Below are positions 49,399 to 58,421 of a stretch of DNA of 64,000 nt, in pieces (within the stretch, counting starts at the first letter, position 1; every line of letters starts with the position of its first letter). The notes beneath the pieces were generated by a model, which saw nothing but the letters and a program-made list of their open reading frames with translations, searched no databases and was not told where the DNA came from. Source of the stretch: Christensenella sp. UBA6880 (GTDB lineage: Bacteria > Bacillota > Clostridia > Christensenellales > CAG-917). Location of the stretch: the NCBI GenBank assembly GCA_002449145.1, contig DKCG01000026.1, forward strand, positions 87,621 through 151,620. The letters are read 5' to 3'. The position numbers and the translations under genes were made by a program.

Positions 49399-50385
49399 AT
49401 GAGTATGAAATTCGGCGAATTCAAACAACATTTTCAAGCGGTAAAAGACGGTCAGGCAAAATTTGCACCCGTCTATATCGTATGCGGCGACGACGAGTAT
49501 CTCAAAGACGAGGTGCTGTCCTCTTTCAAGAGCGTCGTCGACCCCGAATACGCCGACTTCAACTATTCGCGCTTGTCTGGCGACAACGGTATGAGCGAGG
49601 CGGTGGACTCGGCGTACACGTTCCCGATGTTCGACGAGCGCAAAGTGGTCGTTTTGAGTTTGGAAAACGCACCGACCGAAAGCGACAAGGCGACTTTTGA
49701 AAAGTACGTTTCCGACCCTTGCGAAACGAGCGTACTCGTGATAGATTGCGACGACGACGCTCAAAAGGCGTTCAAGAGCAAAAAAGCGCAAGTCGTAAAC
49801 TGTTCCCGCCTCGACGATAACGAACTTATCGAAGAAATAAACGCTATCGCTGCAAGGCCGCCGCAAAAGAGAATAGAGCGCGACGCCGCTTTGGAACTCA
49901 TATCGAGAACGCAAGGCAGTATGGCTCGCATAGCAATCGAAATCGAGAAACTCAAATCGTACAGCGAGGGCGCAATCACCAAAGTGGACGTGTGCGAAAT
50001 GGTGAGCGCAGACATCGATTTTCAAATCTACGAACTCGCAAACGCCGTCAGCGAAAAGAATGCCGCAAAAGCACTTGAAGTGCTTGACGTATTCTTCAAA
50101 AACGGCATACGCGGCGTCACGATAATCAACAGACTTTACGACAAGTATCGCAATATGTTGCACGCCGAACTCAACAAGGGTATGTCCAACGACGACCTTG
50201 CCAAACTGCTCGGAATGAAAAGCGGCGCGGTTTACTTTTTGAGAAAGACGTCGGCAAACTATTCGCAAATGCGCTTAAAGCGTTGCGTGGACTATCTACA
50301 CTCTCTGCAATTCGACGTACTCACGGGCAAGAGAGGGGATTTGAGCGCGATACACGAAGCGATATTGCAACTGCTTGTGATTTAA
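49399..50385 (+). CDS. holA: DNA polymerase III subunit delta
   Basis: 328 residues from ATG 49399 (ATG 49405 also possible); no clear ribosome binding site. PVYIVCGDDEYLKDEVLSSF (clamp-loader domain start), FPMFDERKVVVLS, LISRTQGSMARIAIEIEKLK, then the C-terminal collar domain with DFQIYELANAVSEKNAAKAL and LHSLQFDVLTGK. HolA opens the sliding clamp within the clamp loader. TATAAT-like sequence at about 49,360 could drive it. A membrane protein gene follows ten bases later. Confidence 0.9.
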   Translation: MSMKFGEFKQHFQAVKDGQAKFAPVYIVCGDDEYLKDEVLSSFKSVVDPEYADFNYSRLSGDNGMSEAVDSAYTFPMFDERKVVVLSLENAPTESDKATFEKYVSDPCETSVLVIDCDDDAQKAFKSKKAQVVNCSRLDDNELIEEINAIAARPPQKRIERDAALELISRTQGSMARIAIEIEKLKSYSEGAITKVDVCEMVSADIDFQIYELANAVSEKNAAKALEVLDVFFKNGIRGVTIINRLYDKYRNMLHAELNKGMSNDDLAKLLGMKSGAVYFLRKTSANYSQMRLKRCVDYLHSLQFDVLTGKRGDLSAIHEAILQLLVI

Positions 50386-50395
50386 GGAGAAGAAA

Positions 50396-51307
50396 ATGCA
50401 AAACAAAATCGAAAAAAAATATTACGTTTGGATATGGCTCGGGCTTATATTTGCGACGTTCGTGCGCAATATTTATCCCATTTATCTCGACATCGAATCT
50501 ATGCTTGCGGAAGCGTCGAGGCTCAGCACTTTGAGCGGCGTATTCTCGATTATTTTCAGTTACGGACTCGTGCCTGCGGTCGTGACGTTCCTTCTTGCGC
50601 TCATACTTTACTACATCGTGGCGCGCCGTCACGCAAACTACGTTTCCCGCAACGATTTTTGCTACTGGACGATGATTTTCACCGCCGCGCCGAGATTGAT
50701 TGTGGGCGTAATCGAGAGTTTCGCGATTTTGAACGCAAACGTGTATATCGTCACGTCAACCGTGCTCGACACGCTGCTTTTGCCCGCGTCCTATCTCGTG
50801 ATGTTCCTTTGGATTTTCGCAAAGAAATACAAACTCAACCCCGTTGAAAAGCGCAACTTATTTGCGATTTTGGCAACGATTTATATGGTGCTTTTCGGCA
50901 TAGGCGTGCTGGGCGAGAATCTTGCGATTGTATCCATCGGCGCGGACAAGGAACTTGCAAGCGAAATTGCGGACACTTTGGCGCAACTCGGTTATATCGT
51001 GGGCGAAATTACGACCCCGATTCAAACGGTTTCGAGCGCGATTGCGATATGCGTGTTCCTTGCGTATCTCGTTGCGGTTATCGTGCTTTCCGTTCTGTTC
51101 AGAAAGCAAGCGGACGAGTTCAGAGATACTGACACGAGAGAACAGTATTTCGAGAAACACCCGAGCGGTAACGGCTACGACCGTCGCGACGACGTTTCCG
51201 ACACTTTCGACGAGTTTGAAAGACGTCACGTCCACAAAAAGGACGATTCCGACGACGATTCGCACACTTCGGGCGGCGGAAACGTATTCGACGAGTTCGA
51301 CATCTGA
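50396..51307 (+). CDS. multi-pass membrane protein, unknown
   Basis: 303 residues, AAGGAG eight bases upstream. About seven membrane helices between residues 10 and 235 (for example YGLVPAVVTFLLALILYYIV and AICVFLAYLVAVIVLSVLF). The last roughly 65 residues are a charged, disordered cytoplasmic tail rich in Asp, Arg and His (DEFERRHVHKKDDSDDDSH). No family recognised. Placed between holA and cdaA with small gaps, so probably in one operon. Confidence 0.65.
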   Translation: MQNKIEKKYYVWIWLGLIFATFVRNIYPIYLDIESMLAEASRLSTLSGVFSIIFSYGLVPAVVTFLLALILYYIVARRHANYVSRNDFCYWTMIFTAAPRLIVGVIESFAILNANVYIVTSTVLDTLLLPASYLVMFLWIFAKKYKLNPVEKRNLFAILATIYMVLFGIGVLGENLAIVSIGADKELASEIADTLAQLGYIVGEITTPIQTVSSAIAICVFLAYLVAVIVLSVLFRKQADEFRDTDTREQYFEKHPSGNGYDRRDDVSDTFDEFERRHVHKKDDSDDDSHTSGGGNVFDEFDI

Positions 51308-51378
51308 TAATACGATATAAATTCACCAAAGAAAAACAGACTTAAACTTCCGCAAAAACTGCGGATTGCGAGGGATAT

Positions 51379-52248
51379 ATGTCATACAATTTTGCTCAAT
51401 ACGCAAAAGGGGTCAACTTGTACTTCATAATCGATATGGTCATTTTGGTGACCGTGTTTGCGATTATGCTGAGTTTCTTCATTTACAAGCGCAATATGAA
51501 AGTGTTTTTCCTCTTGCTGCTCGGCGCGGTGCTTGACGTGCTCGTCAACGTACTGTCCGAACTGCTCGGCGGAAACATTTTGGCAATCGCCAAATACGTT
51601 ATGCACTTCGTGGTGGTGTTCGACATAGTCGCCGCTTGCGTGGTGTATCAGAACGACTTGAAAAACCTATTCCAAAAGGTTTCGACGTCCAAAGGTTTTG
51701 AAACGCACAACAGCGACGACGAACTTCGCGACGCAACCGCAGAAATACTGACCGCTTGCCAAGATATGGCAAAGCAAGACGTCGGCGCGATTATCATCAT
51801 CGACAGCGCGGGGGATATTCACGACAACATACTCGACACGGGTACGCGCCTCAACGCAACGCTCAGCGCGCCGCTTTTCGAGAGTATTTTCAACACCAAA
51901 GCACCCCTTCACGACGGCGCGGTCATCGTCAGAGGCAACAAGATTATAGCGGCAGGCTGTTTCTTGACCCTCACTCAACGCAACGTCAACAAAGAGATGG
52001 GTACAAGACACCGCGCGGCTATCGGCATAACCGAGGACACCGACGTGCTTTCAATCGTCGTCAGCGAGGAAACGGGCATTATATCCGTCGTCAAACACGG
52101 CGAGATTAAGCGTTATATGACTATGGACAAACTCAAAGACGAAATCGAAGACGCATACGGCATTTCGCCGACGGCAATCGCTTTGAGAGAGGCCCACGCA
52201 TCGAGAAAACTCGGCGGTAAAATCCGCAGAAACGGAAGGTTCAAATGA
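51379..52248 (+). CDS. cdaA: membrane diadenylate cyclase CdaA
   Basis: 289 residues. Three N-terminal helices (about 15-95), then a DAC/DisA_N domain with LHDGAVIVRGNKI (DGA motif, metal Asp) and GTRHRAAIGITE (RHR motif), which together make c-di-AMP from two ATP. The N-terminal region is longer and more divergent than in typical CdaA. Its usual partner CdaR (YbbR) and glmM do not follow; instead a DUF1015 gene overlaps its stop by four bases. Confidence 0.92.
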   Translation: MSYNFAQYAKGVNLYFIIDMVILVTVFAIMLSFFIYKRNMKVFFLLLLGAVLDVLVNVLSELLGGNILAIAKYVMHFVVVFDIVAACVVYQNDLKNLFQKVSTSKGFETHNSDDELRDATAEILTACQDMAKQDVGAIIIIDSAGDIHDNILDTGTRLNATLSAPLFESIFNTKAPLHDGAVIVRGNKIIAAGCFLTLTQRNVNKEMGTRHRAAIGITEDTDVLSIVVSEETGIISVVKHGEIKRYMTMDKLKDEIEDAYGISPTAIALREAHASRKLGGKIRRNGRFK

Positions 52249-53462
52249 AAACTATAAGAAGTTGCGACATACTCGTACCCGATAATTGCGACCATCAAAA
52301 ATGGTCGGTCGTCGCTTGTGATCAGTTCACGTCCGAGCGCGGCTACTGGAAAAAACTCGAAGACTTCGTCGGCGACGCGAACAGTACGCTCAAACTCATT
52401 TTCCCCGAAGCGTACCTCGAAGACAGCGACAAGGACGAGAGAATAGACAACATAAACCGTACGATGAAAGAGTATCTCGACGGCGGCGTTTTCAAAACTT
52501 TGAAAGACAGTTTCATCGTATGCAAACGCACGACGGCAAGCGGAATTTCGAGGCTCGGAATCGTGCTTGCGGTGGATTTGGAAGACTATTGCTTCACTCA
52601 TCCGTCAAACGCATACATACGCTCAACGGAAGGCGTGGTTCTCGACAGAATACCGCCTCGCCTCAAAATCAGACAAGACGCGCCCGTCGAACTTCCGCAC
52701 ATTATGCTTCTCATCGACGACAGAAAACACTCGGTTATCGAGCCTATCTGGGCGGCAAGGGAAGGACTTGAAAAGGTGTACGATTTCGATTTGAATATGG
52801 ACGGCGGACATCTCGAGGGTTACAGAATAGACTCGCAAATCGTTATCGACGCGTTTGAAAAATACGTCGATTCCGTGCAAAATCTTTACGGCACGGGCAA
52901 GAACGATTTTATATTTGCAGTCGGCGACGGCAACCACTCTCTTGCAACGGCGCAAGCGCACTGGAATCGCATAAAAGAGGGGTTAACCGATGCACAAAAG
53001 GCAGCTCATCCCGCAAGATTCGCACTTTGCGAGGTTGAGAACCTTCACGACGACGGCATAGTTTTCGAGCCGATTCACCGTTTCGTTTTCGGCGTAGGCG
53101 AGGACTTTATCCGCTATATGCAAGCAAATCTTTCGGGCGAGAAAGAGGTCAAGGCGTTCGACAAAAATGGCGAGTACGTCTTGAGGGTAGACCGCATAGG
53201 CGCAAAGGCAATAAAGGATATTCAAAGCGCAATCGACGAGTATCTGAAAGCGCACGGCGGCACGGTTGACTACATTCACGGCATCGAACATCTCAAAGAC
53301 GTCGCTTCCCGCAACGACGGCGTTGCAATCGCTATGCCCAAAATCGAAAAGGAAGAATTGTTCGATTACGTTCTCAAAAACGGCACTCTCTGCCGCAAGG
53401 CGTTCTCTATGGGCGAAGCGGAAGAAAAAAGATATTATTTCGAAGCCAAAAAGATAAAATAA
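52245..53462 (+). CDS. DUF1015 family protein
   Basis: 405 residues; family hallmark FAVGDGNHSLATAQAHWNRI (about 225-244), also PDNCDHQKWSVVACDQFTSE at the N-terminus and PARFALCEVENLHDDGI. DUF1015 proteins are widespread in anaerobes; function not established. The GDGNHS motif could bind a nucleotide or metal, which is inference. Translationally coupled to cdaA (ATGA overlap) and 59 bases before lysC. Confidence 0.85.
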   Translation: MKTIRSCDILVPDNCDHQKWSVVACDQFTSERGYWKKLEDFVGDANSTLKLIFPEAYLEDSDKDERIDNINRTMKEYLDGGVFKTLKDSFIVCKRTTASGISRLGIVLAVDLEDYCFTHPSNAYIRSTEGVVLDRIPPRLKIRQDAPVELPHIMLLIDDRKHSVIEPIWAAREGLEKVYDFDLNMDGGHLEGYRIDSQIVIDAFEKYVDSVQNLYGTGKNDFIFAVGDGNHSLATAQAHWNRIKEGLTDAQKAAHPARFALCEVENLHDDGIVFEPIHRFVFGVGEDFIRYMQANLSGEKEVKAFDKNGEYVLRVDRIGAKAIKDIQSAIDEYLKAHGGTVDYIHGIEHLKDVASRNDGVAIAMPKIEKEELFDYVLKNGTLCRKAFSMGEAEEKRYYFEAKKIK

Positions 53463-53521
53463 TTGCCCTTTGCCGATGTCTAACGAAAGATTCGGCGCAT
53501 AACATAATATAGGGACTCGAT

Positions 53522-54835
53522 ATGAAAGTTTGCAAATTCGGCGGCACTTCTATGGCGAACGGCGAAACAATTTCCCGCGTGATAGACGTCATAAAAAGCG
53601 ACCCGCAAAGAAAATATATCGTCGTTTCCGCACCGGGGAAACGCAACAAAGCAGACGTCAAAGTGACGGACGCGCTTTATGCGTGCTTCAACGAAAAAAA
53701 AGAAAAAGGCAACTGCACGCAATCTTTCGAGGTTATAAGAAAACGCTTCAAGGACATCGTGTCCGCTCTCGATCTCGACTTCGACATAGACCCCGTTCTC
53801 GACGAGGTAAAGGCAGGCATAGACAACAGCGTATCAAGCGACTACGCCGCTTCGAGAGGGGAATACCTCAACGCGCTGATTTTGGCAAAAAAGTTGGGAT
53901 TCGAGTTTATCGACACCCAAAATATCGTGAAATTCAACGGCGAAAAACTGCAAATGCACTATTCGCTCGACCTCATAAAACAGAAACTCGACGGGGTGGA
54001 ATACGCCGTTATCCCCGGCTTTTACGGCTCGAATCAAGACGGCAGAATCACCACTTTTTCGCGCGGCGGCTCGGATATTACGGGCGCGCTCGTCGCACGC
54101 GCCGTCGGGGCGGACGTCTACGAAAACTGGACGGACGTCGACGGCTTTTTGACCGCCGATCCGCGTATCGTGGACGATCCCGAAATCATCGATTATTTGA
54201 GTTATCGCGAACTTCGCGAACTTGCGTATATGGGCGCGGAAGTCTTGCACCCCGAATCCATTTTCCCCGTCAGAAGCGTGGGAATCCCCATCAATATCAA
54301 AAACACGTTCAATCCGTCCCACAAAGGCACTATGATAGTGGCGGAAAAGAATCTGCCCAAAGAAAAGAAGGTCATAACGGGTATCGCCGGCAAAAAGGGA
54401 TTTACGATTATCAATATCGAAAAAGATATGATGAATTCCGAAATCGGCTTCGGCAGAAAGGTTTTGTCCGTTCTCGAATTTGAGGGTATCTCGTTTGAAC
54501 ACGTTCCGTCGGGCATAGACACGCTTTCCGTCGTAATCCGTGACGAGTACATCGCGGGCAAAATGCAAAAAGTGCTTGCCGCGCTTCAAGAATCCATCAA
54601 CGCCGACAATATCGAGATACACAGCGGACTTTCGCTCATCGCCACCGTCGGACACAATATGACCTCGCGACAAGGCACTGCCGCAATGCTTTTCACCGCG
54701 CTTGCCGACGCCAACGTTAACATTCGTATGATTGACCAAGGATCTTCGGAACTTAACATTATCGTGGGGGTGGATACTTTTGATTATGAGCGTGCCGTCA
54801 ACGCCATTTACCAAACCTCACTAAATCGCGCCTAA
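53522..54835 (+). CDS. lysC: aspartate kinase
   Basis: 437 residues. KFGGTSMANGE at the N-terminus (catalytic KFGGTS), FSRGGSDITGALVARAVGAD, NWTDVDGFLTADPRIV (aspartate site) and two C-terminal ACT domains (from about GITGIAGKKGFTIINI and IATVGHNMTSRQGTAA), the likely lysine or threonine feedback site. Catalyses the first step to lysine, threonine and methionine. AGGGA lies upstream. No riboswitch in the short 5' gap. Followed at once by a nested hairpin element. Confidence 0.93.
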   Translation: MKVCKFGGTSMANGETISRVIDVIKSDPQRKYIVVSAPGKRNKADVKVTDALYACFNEKKEKGNCTQSFEVIRKRFKDIVSALDLDFDIDPVLDEVKAGIDNSVSSDYAASRGEYLNALILAKKLGFEFIDTQNIVKFNGEKLQMHYSLDLIKQKLDGVEYAVIPGFYGSNQDGRITTFSRGGSDITGALVARAVGADVYENWTDVDGFLTADPRIVDDPEIIDYLSYRELRELAYMGAEVLHPESIFPVRSVGIPINIKNTFNPSHKGTMIVAEKNLPKEKKVITGIAGKKGFTIINIEKDMMNSEIGFGRKVLSVLEFEGISFEHVPSGIDTLSVVIRDEYIAGKMQKVLAALQESINADNIEIHSGLSLIATVGHNMTSRQGTAAMLFTALADANVNIRMIDQGSSELNIIVGVDTFDYERAVNAIYQTSLNRA

Positions 54836-54925
54836 CTTTGTCAGAGACACCCGCCTGTCAACTCATTTACGATTAGTAAATTAGGGTTGCCATTCGGGTG
54901 TCTCTTTCGCGTTATGCATCGATTT
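54836..54925 (+). repeat. nested-hairpin intergenic element, copy E1
   Basis: Outer arms GAGACACCCG (54844-54853) and CGGGTGTCTC (54895-54904). Core: AAC - TC - ATTTAC - loop GATTA - GTAAAT - TAGG - GTT (54860-54888). Preceded by TAACTTTGTCA, followed by TTTCGCGTTATGCATCGATT. A second copy of the tail (TTTCGCGTTCTTCATC) is at about 54,950. Probably serves as the lysC terminator. Confidence 0.8.
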
Positions 54926-55030
54926 AGAGAGGTTTGGGACGTTAAAAAATTTCGCGTTCTTCATCTCAATATCGAGGTTTTGTTAAACATATATTTTATA
55001 AATAAAACACATATAAAACGGAATAAAACA

Positions 55031-55061
55031 ACAAAAAAAAGCACTCGACGAGTGCTTTTTT
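55031..55061 (-). terminator. terminator of the XRE gene at 55,061
   Basis: AAAAAGCACTCG/CGAGTGCTTTTT stem with T-run on the minus strand, directly at the stop codon. Confidence 0.85.
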
Positions 55062-55267
55062 CAATACGAATCTGCTATGCCGAGCAAATAATCGGTCGTT
55101 ACGCCGAAATACTTTGCAAGCGCAATTATCTCGCTTATAGACGGTTCGCTTCTGCCGTTTTCCCAAAATCCTATGCAGTCCGAAGTCGTGCCTATCGCCG
55201 CCGCAAGAGTCTTTTGAGTTACGCCGTCCTCTTTTCTTAATTCTTTTAGTCTGGTTTGAAAATTCAT
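55061..55267 (-). CDS. XRE-family helix-turn-helix regulator
   Basis: 68 residues: FQTRLKELRKEDGVTQKTLA, AIGTTSDCIGFWENGRSEP (helix-turn-helix) and ISEIIALAKYFGVTTDYLLG, the standard short Cro/CI form with no sensor domain. Tandem with a second XRE gene 45 bases upstream; both end in the same GCACTCG hairpin. Target unknown. Ends with DYLLGIADSY, common in stand-alone clostridial XRE proteins. Confidence 0.88.
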   Translation of the reverse strand: MNFQTRLKELRKEDGVTQKTLAAAIGTTSDCIGFWENGRSEPSISEIIALAKYFGVTTDYLLGIADSY

Positions 55268-55281
55268 ATCTTATCTCTATT

Positions 55282-55305
55282 AAAAAAGCACTCGTCGAGT
55301 GCTTA
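55282..55305 (-). terminator. terminator of the XRE gene at 55,313
   Basis: AAGCACTCG/CGAGTGCTT with T6 on the minus strand. Same stem as the terminator 250 bases away, pointing to duplication of gene plus terminator. Confidence 0.8.
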
Positions 55306-55312
55306 ATTCTTT

Positions 55313-55525
55313 TTAGTAGTTTCTTCTGCCTATCAGATAGTCTACGGATACGCCGAAGAATATGCTCAGTTCAATCAACGTGTCGTAACTCGGCTGATTG
55401 CGACCGACTTCCCATCCCGATATTGTGGATTTCGACACTTTGAGATGTTCGGCAAGGTCTTGTTGTAGCATATTTTTCTCTTGTCTGAGGGATTTTAACC
55501 TTTCGGGAAAACAACTGTGCAGCAT
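55313..55525 (-). CDS. XRE-family helix-turn-helix regulator
   Basis: 70 residues: FPERLKSLRQEKNMLQQDLA, HLKVSKSTISGWEVGRNQPS (recognition helix) and LIELSIFFGVSVDYLIGRRN. Similar in layout to its downstream neighbour but not identical in the DNA-reading helix. The gap to the divergent HEYGH gene (55,526-55,738) would hold both promoters. Confidence 0.88.
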   Translation of the reverse strand: MLHSCFPERLKSLRQEKNMLQQDLAEHLKVSKSTISGWEVGRNQPSYDTLIELSIFFGVSVDYLIGRRNY

Positions 55526-55738
55526 ATCTTCGTCCTTGATTTGTTGTAGTTATATAATAATACACAATAAGTGTTGCTGTCAATTATTGTTTGCGTTTTT
55601 GCGATTATTTATGTAGGACGAATCAGTTGTCGTAATTTTGAAAATTTGCGGCGATTTTAGCGTTAAACGCAAAGGCGAAAGGCATTGCGCGGTTGATTTA
55701 TCCGTTCTTTTGATGTACAATAAATGAGAGGTGAGTTT

Positions 55739-56227
55739 ATGAAAGCAGCGAATGTTTTGAAAAGCGTTTTGTACTGGTGCGTTCAATGCACTTGGGGACT
55801 TTTGCAAACGGTTATGGGGCTCGTTTTGTTCGTCCGCTACGCACACTGCAAGCACGAGTTTTATCACGGCGCGATTCTCACCTATCACGACGGAAACTGG
55901 GGCGGCGTGTCGCTCGGCTCGTTCATATTCGTCAATGGCAATCGCCCCGAGGTATGGACGAAAGACGCTCGCGTTCACGAGTACGGACACACGATACAGT
56001 CGCTGATTTTCGGACCGCTGTATCTCGTTGTAATTGCGCTTCCGTCTATCGTGTGGTGCGGTTCAAAATCCTTGCACGAAAAGCGTATGAGAGGCGAACT
56101 CAACTACTACGACCTCTATTGCGAGAGCAGTGCAAACACCCTCGGCGCACTCGTAACCAAAGAAGAAAAACCCAAGCGCGAGAATACCGGCGAGGAGTTG
56201 AGAAGACGAGGCGTAATAAAGGACTGA
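55739..56227 (+). CDS. small membrane protein with HEYGH motif
   Basis: 162 residues from ATG 55739 (GAGAGGTGAG upstream). N-terminal helix (about 12-30), RVHEYGHTIQSLIFGPLYLV (HExxH zinc-like motif directly before a membrane helix, about 79-100) and a charged C-terminus (RENTGEELRRRG). The HE-GHTxQS motif recurs in short conserved proteins of gut bacteria; protease activity is unproven, and no third zinc ligand is identified with certainty (ESSANTLGAL has a candidate Glu). tcdA follows after four bases. Confidence 0.65.
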   Translation: MKAANVLKSVLYWCVQCTWGLLQTVMGLVLFVRYAHCKHEFYHGAILTYHDGNWGGVSLGSFIFVNGNRPEVWTKDARVHEYGHTIQSLIFGPLYLVVIALPSIVWCGSKSLHEKRMRGELNYYDLYCESSANTLGALVTKEEKPKRENTGEELRRRGVIKD

Positions 56228-56231
56228 AATT

Positions 56232-56930
56232 ATGGAAGATATGTATTCACGCACTAAAATGCTTATAGGCGACAAAATCGAATCGCTCAAATCCGCGCGC
56301 GTTCTTGTATGCGGCGTGGGCGGCGTGGGCGGCTATGTCGTCGAAGCGTTGGCAAGAGTCGGGGTGGGAAATATTGCCGTTTTGGACAATGACGTGTTTT
56401 CCGAAAGCAACCTCAATCGTCAGATTCTGGCAACCACGAACACGGTGGGCAGACGAAAAACGGAAGTCGCGGCGGAAAGGATAAAATCCATAAATCCCGA
56501 CTGTAAAGTCACGACGTACGACCTTTTTTATATGCCCGACACGGCGGACGAAGTGCCGCTTGAAAACTACGATTATATCGTTGACGCAATCGACACCGTG
56601 AGTGCGAAACTCGCGCTCATTCAGCGCGCGAAAGAAGCGAATGTAAAGATAATTTCGTGTATGGGCACCGGCAACAAACTCGGCACGAATTTTGAAGTCG
56701 CCGACGTCTACAAGACGAGCGTTTGTCCGCTTGCAAAGGTTATGCGCAAGGAACTTAAAGCAAGGGGGGTAAAATCCCTCAAAGTCGTTTACTCGAAGGA
56801 AACGCCGCTCATCCCCAAGGATACGCCCGAAGAAAAAGGACGGCATATCCCCGGCAGTATTTGCTTTGCCCCTGCCATTGCCGCAATGACTATGGCAAGC
56901 GAAGTCATCAAAGACATAGCAAGCCTATAA
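56232..56930 (+). CDS. tcdA: tRNA threonylcarbamoyladenosine dehydratase (ThiF/HesA/E1-like)
   Basis: 232 residues. VLVCGVGGVGGYVVEALARV (nucleotide-binding loop), LDNDVFSESNLNRQ (E1-like D-E-S-N-R motif), DYIVDAIDTVSAKLALI and PLIPK. TcdA activates N6-threonylcarbamoyladenosine of tRNA and cyclises it with ATP. Slightly short of the 250-residue average, lacking the membrane tail of the E. coli protein. AAGGA precedes the start. Confidence 0.9.
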   Translation: MEDMYSRTKMLIGDKIESLKSARVLVCGVGGVGGYVVEALARVGVGNIAVLDNDVFSESNLNRQILATTNTVGRRKTEVAAERIKSINPDCKVTTYDLFYMPDTADEVPLENYDYIVDAIDTVSAKLALIQRAKEANVKIISCMGTGNKLGTNFEVADVYKTSVCPLAKVMRKELKARGVKSLKVVYSKETPLIPKDTPEEKGRHIPGSICFAPAIAAMTMASEVIKDIASL

Positions 56931-57037
56931 ATCACACGATACGATGTTTATATCGTTAAAACGGCAATATAAAACGCCGAATCGTGCAACAAATCGATAA
57001 ATTTGCAATCGCAATTTGACGCTGCAAAACCCTAAGA

Positions 57038-58213
57038 ATGGACAGTATTTTTGACGGAAAACTTAATATAGAAGTGGCGGTCGCAAGCGGAATCGAAGCC
57101 GTATGCAAGCGCGAGTTGTTGCGGCTCGGTTACAATCCGAGCGGCGCAAATTTCGGGCGCATAGAGTTCGAGGGCGACTACAAGGACGTGCTTCGGGCAA
57201 ACGTGTTTTTGCGCACGGCAAACCGAGTGCGAATCGTCCTTGCCAAGTTCAAAGCGGAAACTTTTGATGAACTTTTCGACGGCATATTCGCTATGCGTTG
57301 GCAAGATGTCGTGACGCGCGACGGGCGCATAATCGTCAACGCAAAATCGCAAAGCAGCAAATTGTTTGCGTTGCGCTCGATTCAAAGCATAACCAAGAAA
57401 GCGATTATATCCAAACTTGCAAGCACGCTCGGCGGCTCGTTTGACGAGAGCGGCGCGGTTTACGACGTAGAAGTGTCCTTGTGCGGCGACGTTGCAACCG
57501 TAACTCTCGACACTTCCGGCGAGGGATTGCACAAAAGAGGATACAGAACCTATCTCGGCGACGCGCCCATACGCGAAACGCTCGCCGCCGCTATGATTGA
57601 ATTGTCCGTATGGAATCCCGACAGAGCGTTTATCGACCCGTTTTGCGGCTCGGGAACGATACCTATAGAGGCGGCGTTGATAGGACTCAACATTGCGCCG
57701 TGTATGAACCGTAATTTTGCGTGCGAAAGTTTCAAAAACGCGCCGAACGTCAGAGAACTCGTACAGCAAGAGGCGCAAGACTCGATACGCGACAGAGTTT
57801 TGTATATAAGCGGATTCGACATCAACAAAGACGCTATAAAACTTGCGCAAAAACACGCCGAAAGAGCGGGCGTTAAAGACAAAATTCATTTGCAAGTCGG
57901 GGATATGAGAGACATTTCGTCGCGCTTTTCGCACGGCGTTATCGTCACCAATCCGCCGTACGGCGAACGTCTTATGGACGAGGCGGAATTGAAAGTTTTG
58001 TACAGGGATTTCGGCGCAATGACGAGAAAACTCGACGAGTGGTGCGTGTATGCAATCACTTCATACAGAGCCTTTGAAAAGTATTTCGGCGCGCGCGCCG
58101 ACAAGGTGAGAAAACTGTATAACAGCGAACTCGAATGTAATTTCTATCAATATCTTGCCGCGCCGCCGAAGAAGAACGACAAGCCGAAAGAGCCTTGCGA
58201 CAAACGGATTTGA
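57038..58213 (+). CDS. THUMP-domain class I RNA methyltransferase (RlmL N-terminal/YpsC type)
   Basis: 391 residues. N-terminal THUMP RNA-binding domain (about 5-160, with RIIVNAKSQSSKLFALRSIQ), then a methyltransferase fold: FIDPFCGSGTIPIEAALIGL (SAM loop), SGFDINKDAIKLAQKHA and the catalytic TNPPYGERLMDE (NPPY, amino-group methylation). Closest to the Firmicutes YpsC/RlmL-type enzymes that make N2-methylguanosine in 23S rRNA. Stand-alone, with weak ribosome binding site. Confidence 0.9.
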   Translation: MDSIFDGKLNIEVAVASGIEAVCKRELLRLGYNPSGANFGRIEFEGDYKDVLRANVFLRTANRVRIVLAKFKAETFDELFDGIFAMRWQDVVTRDGRIIVNAKSQSSKLFALRSIQSITKKAIISKLASTLGGSFDESGAVYDVEVSLCGDVATVTLDTSGEGLHKRGYRTYLGDAPIRETLAAAMIELSVWNPDRAFIDPFCGSGTIPIEAALIGLNIAPCMNRNFACESFKNAPNVRELVQQEAQDSIRDRVLYISGFDINKDAIKLAQKHAERAGVKDKIHLQVGDMRDISSRFSHGVIVTNPPYGERLMDEAELKVLYRDFGAMTRKLDEWCVYAITSYRAFEKYFGARADKVRKLYNSELECNFYQYLAAPPKKNDKPKEPCDKRI

Positions 58214-58421
58214 AAGCGCGAAAACGTTGTGCAATCGAGTCTAAACTCACGATAAGGTCTTGCTATAAACAAGATAAAAAAGGATTAAACTATCTTTGAC
58301 AAACATAACTCAATAGTCTTAAACGGTCTTGCGATAAAAGAACTTAATTTTTATTAAAATAGCGGTATCGGCAGTTTATACCTGCATAAACGCACGATAA
58401 AATGCGGATTAGAGGAATTAT

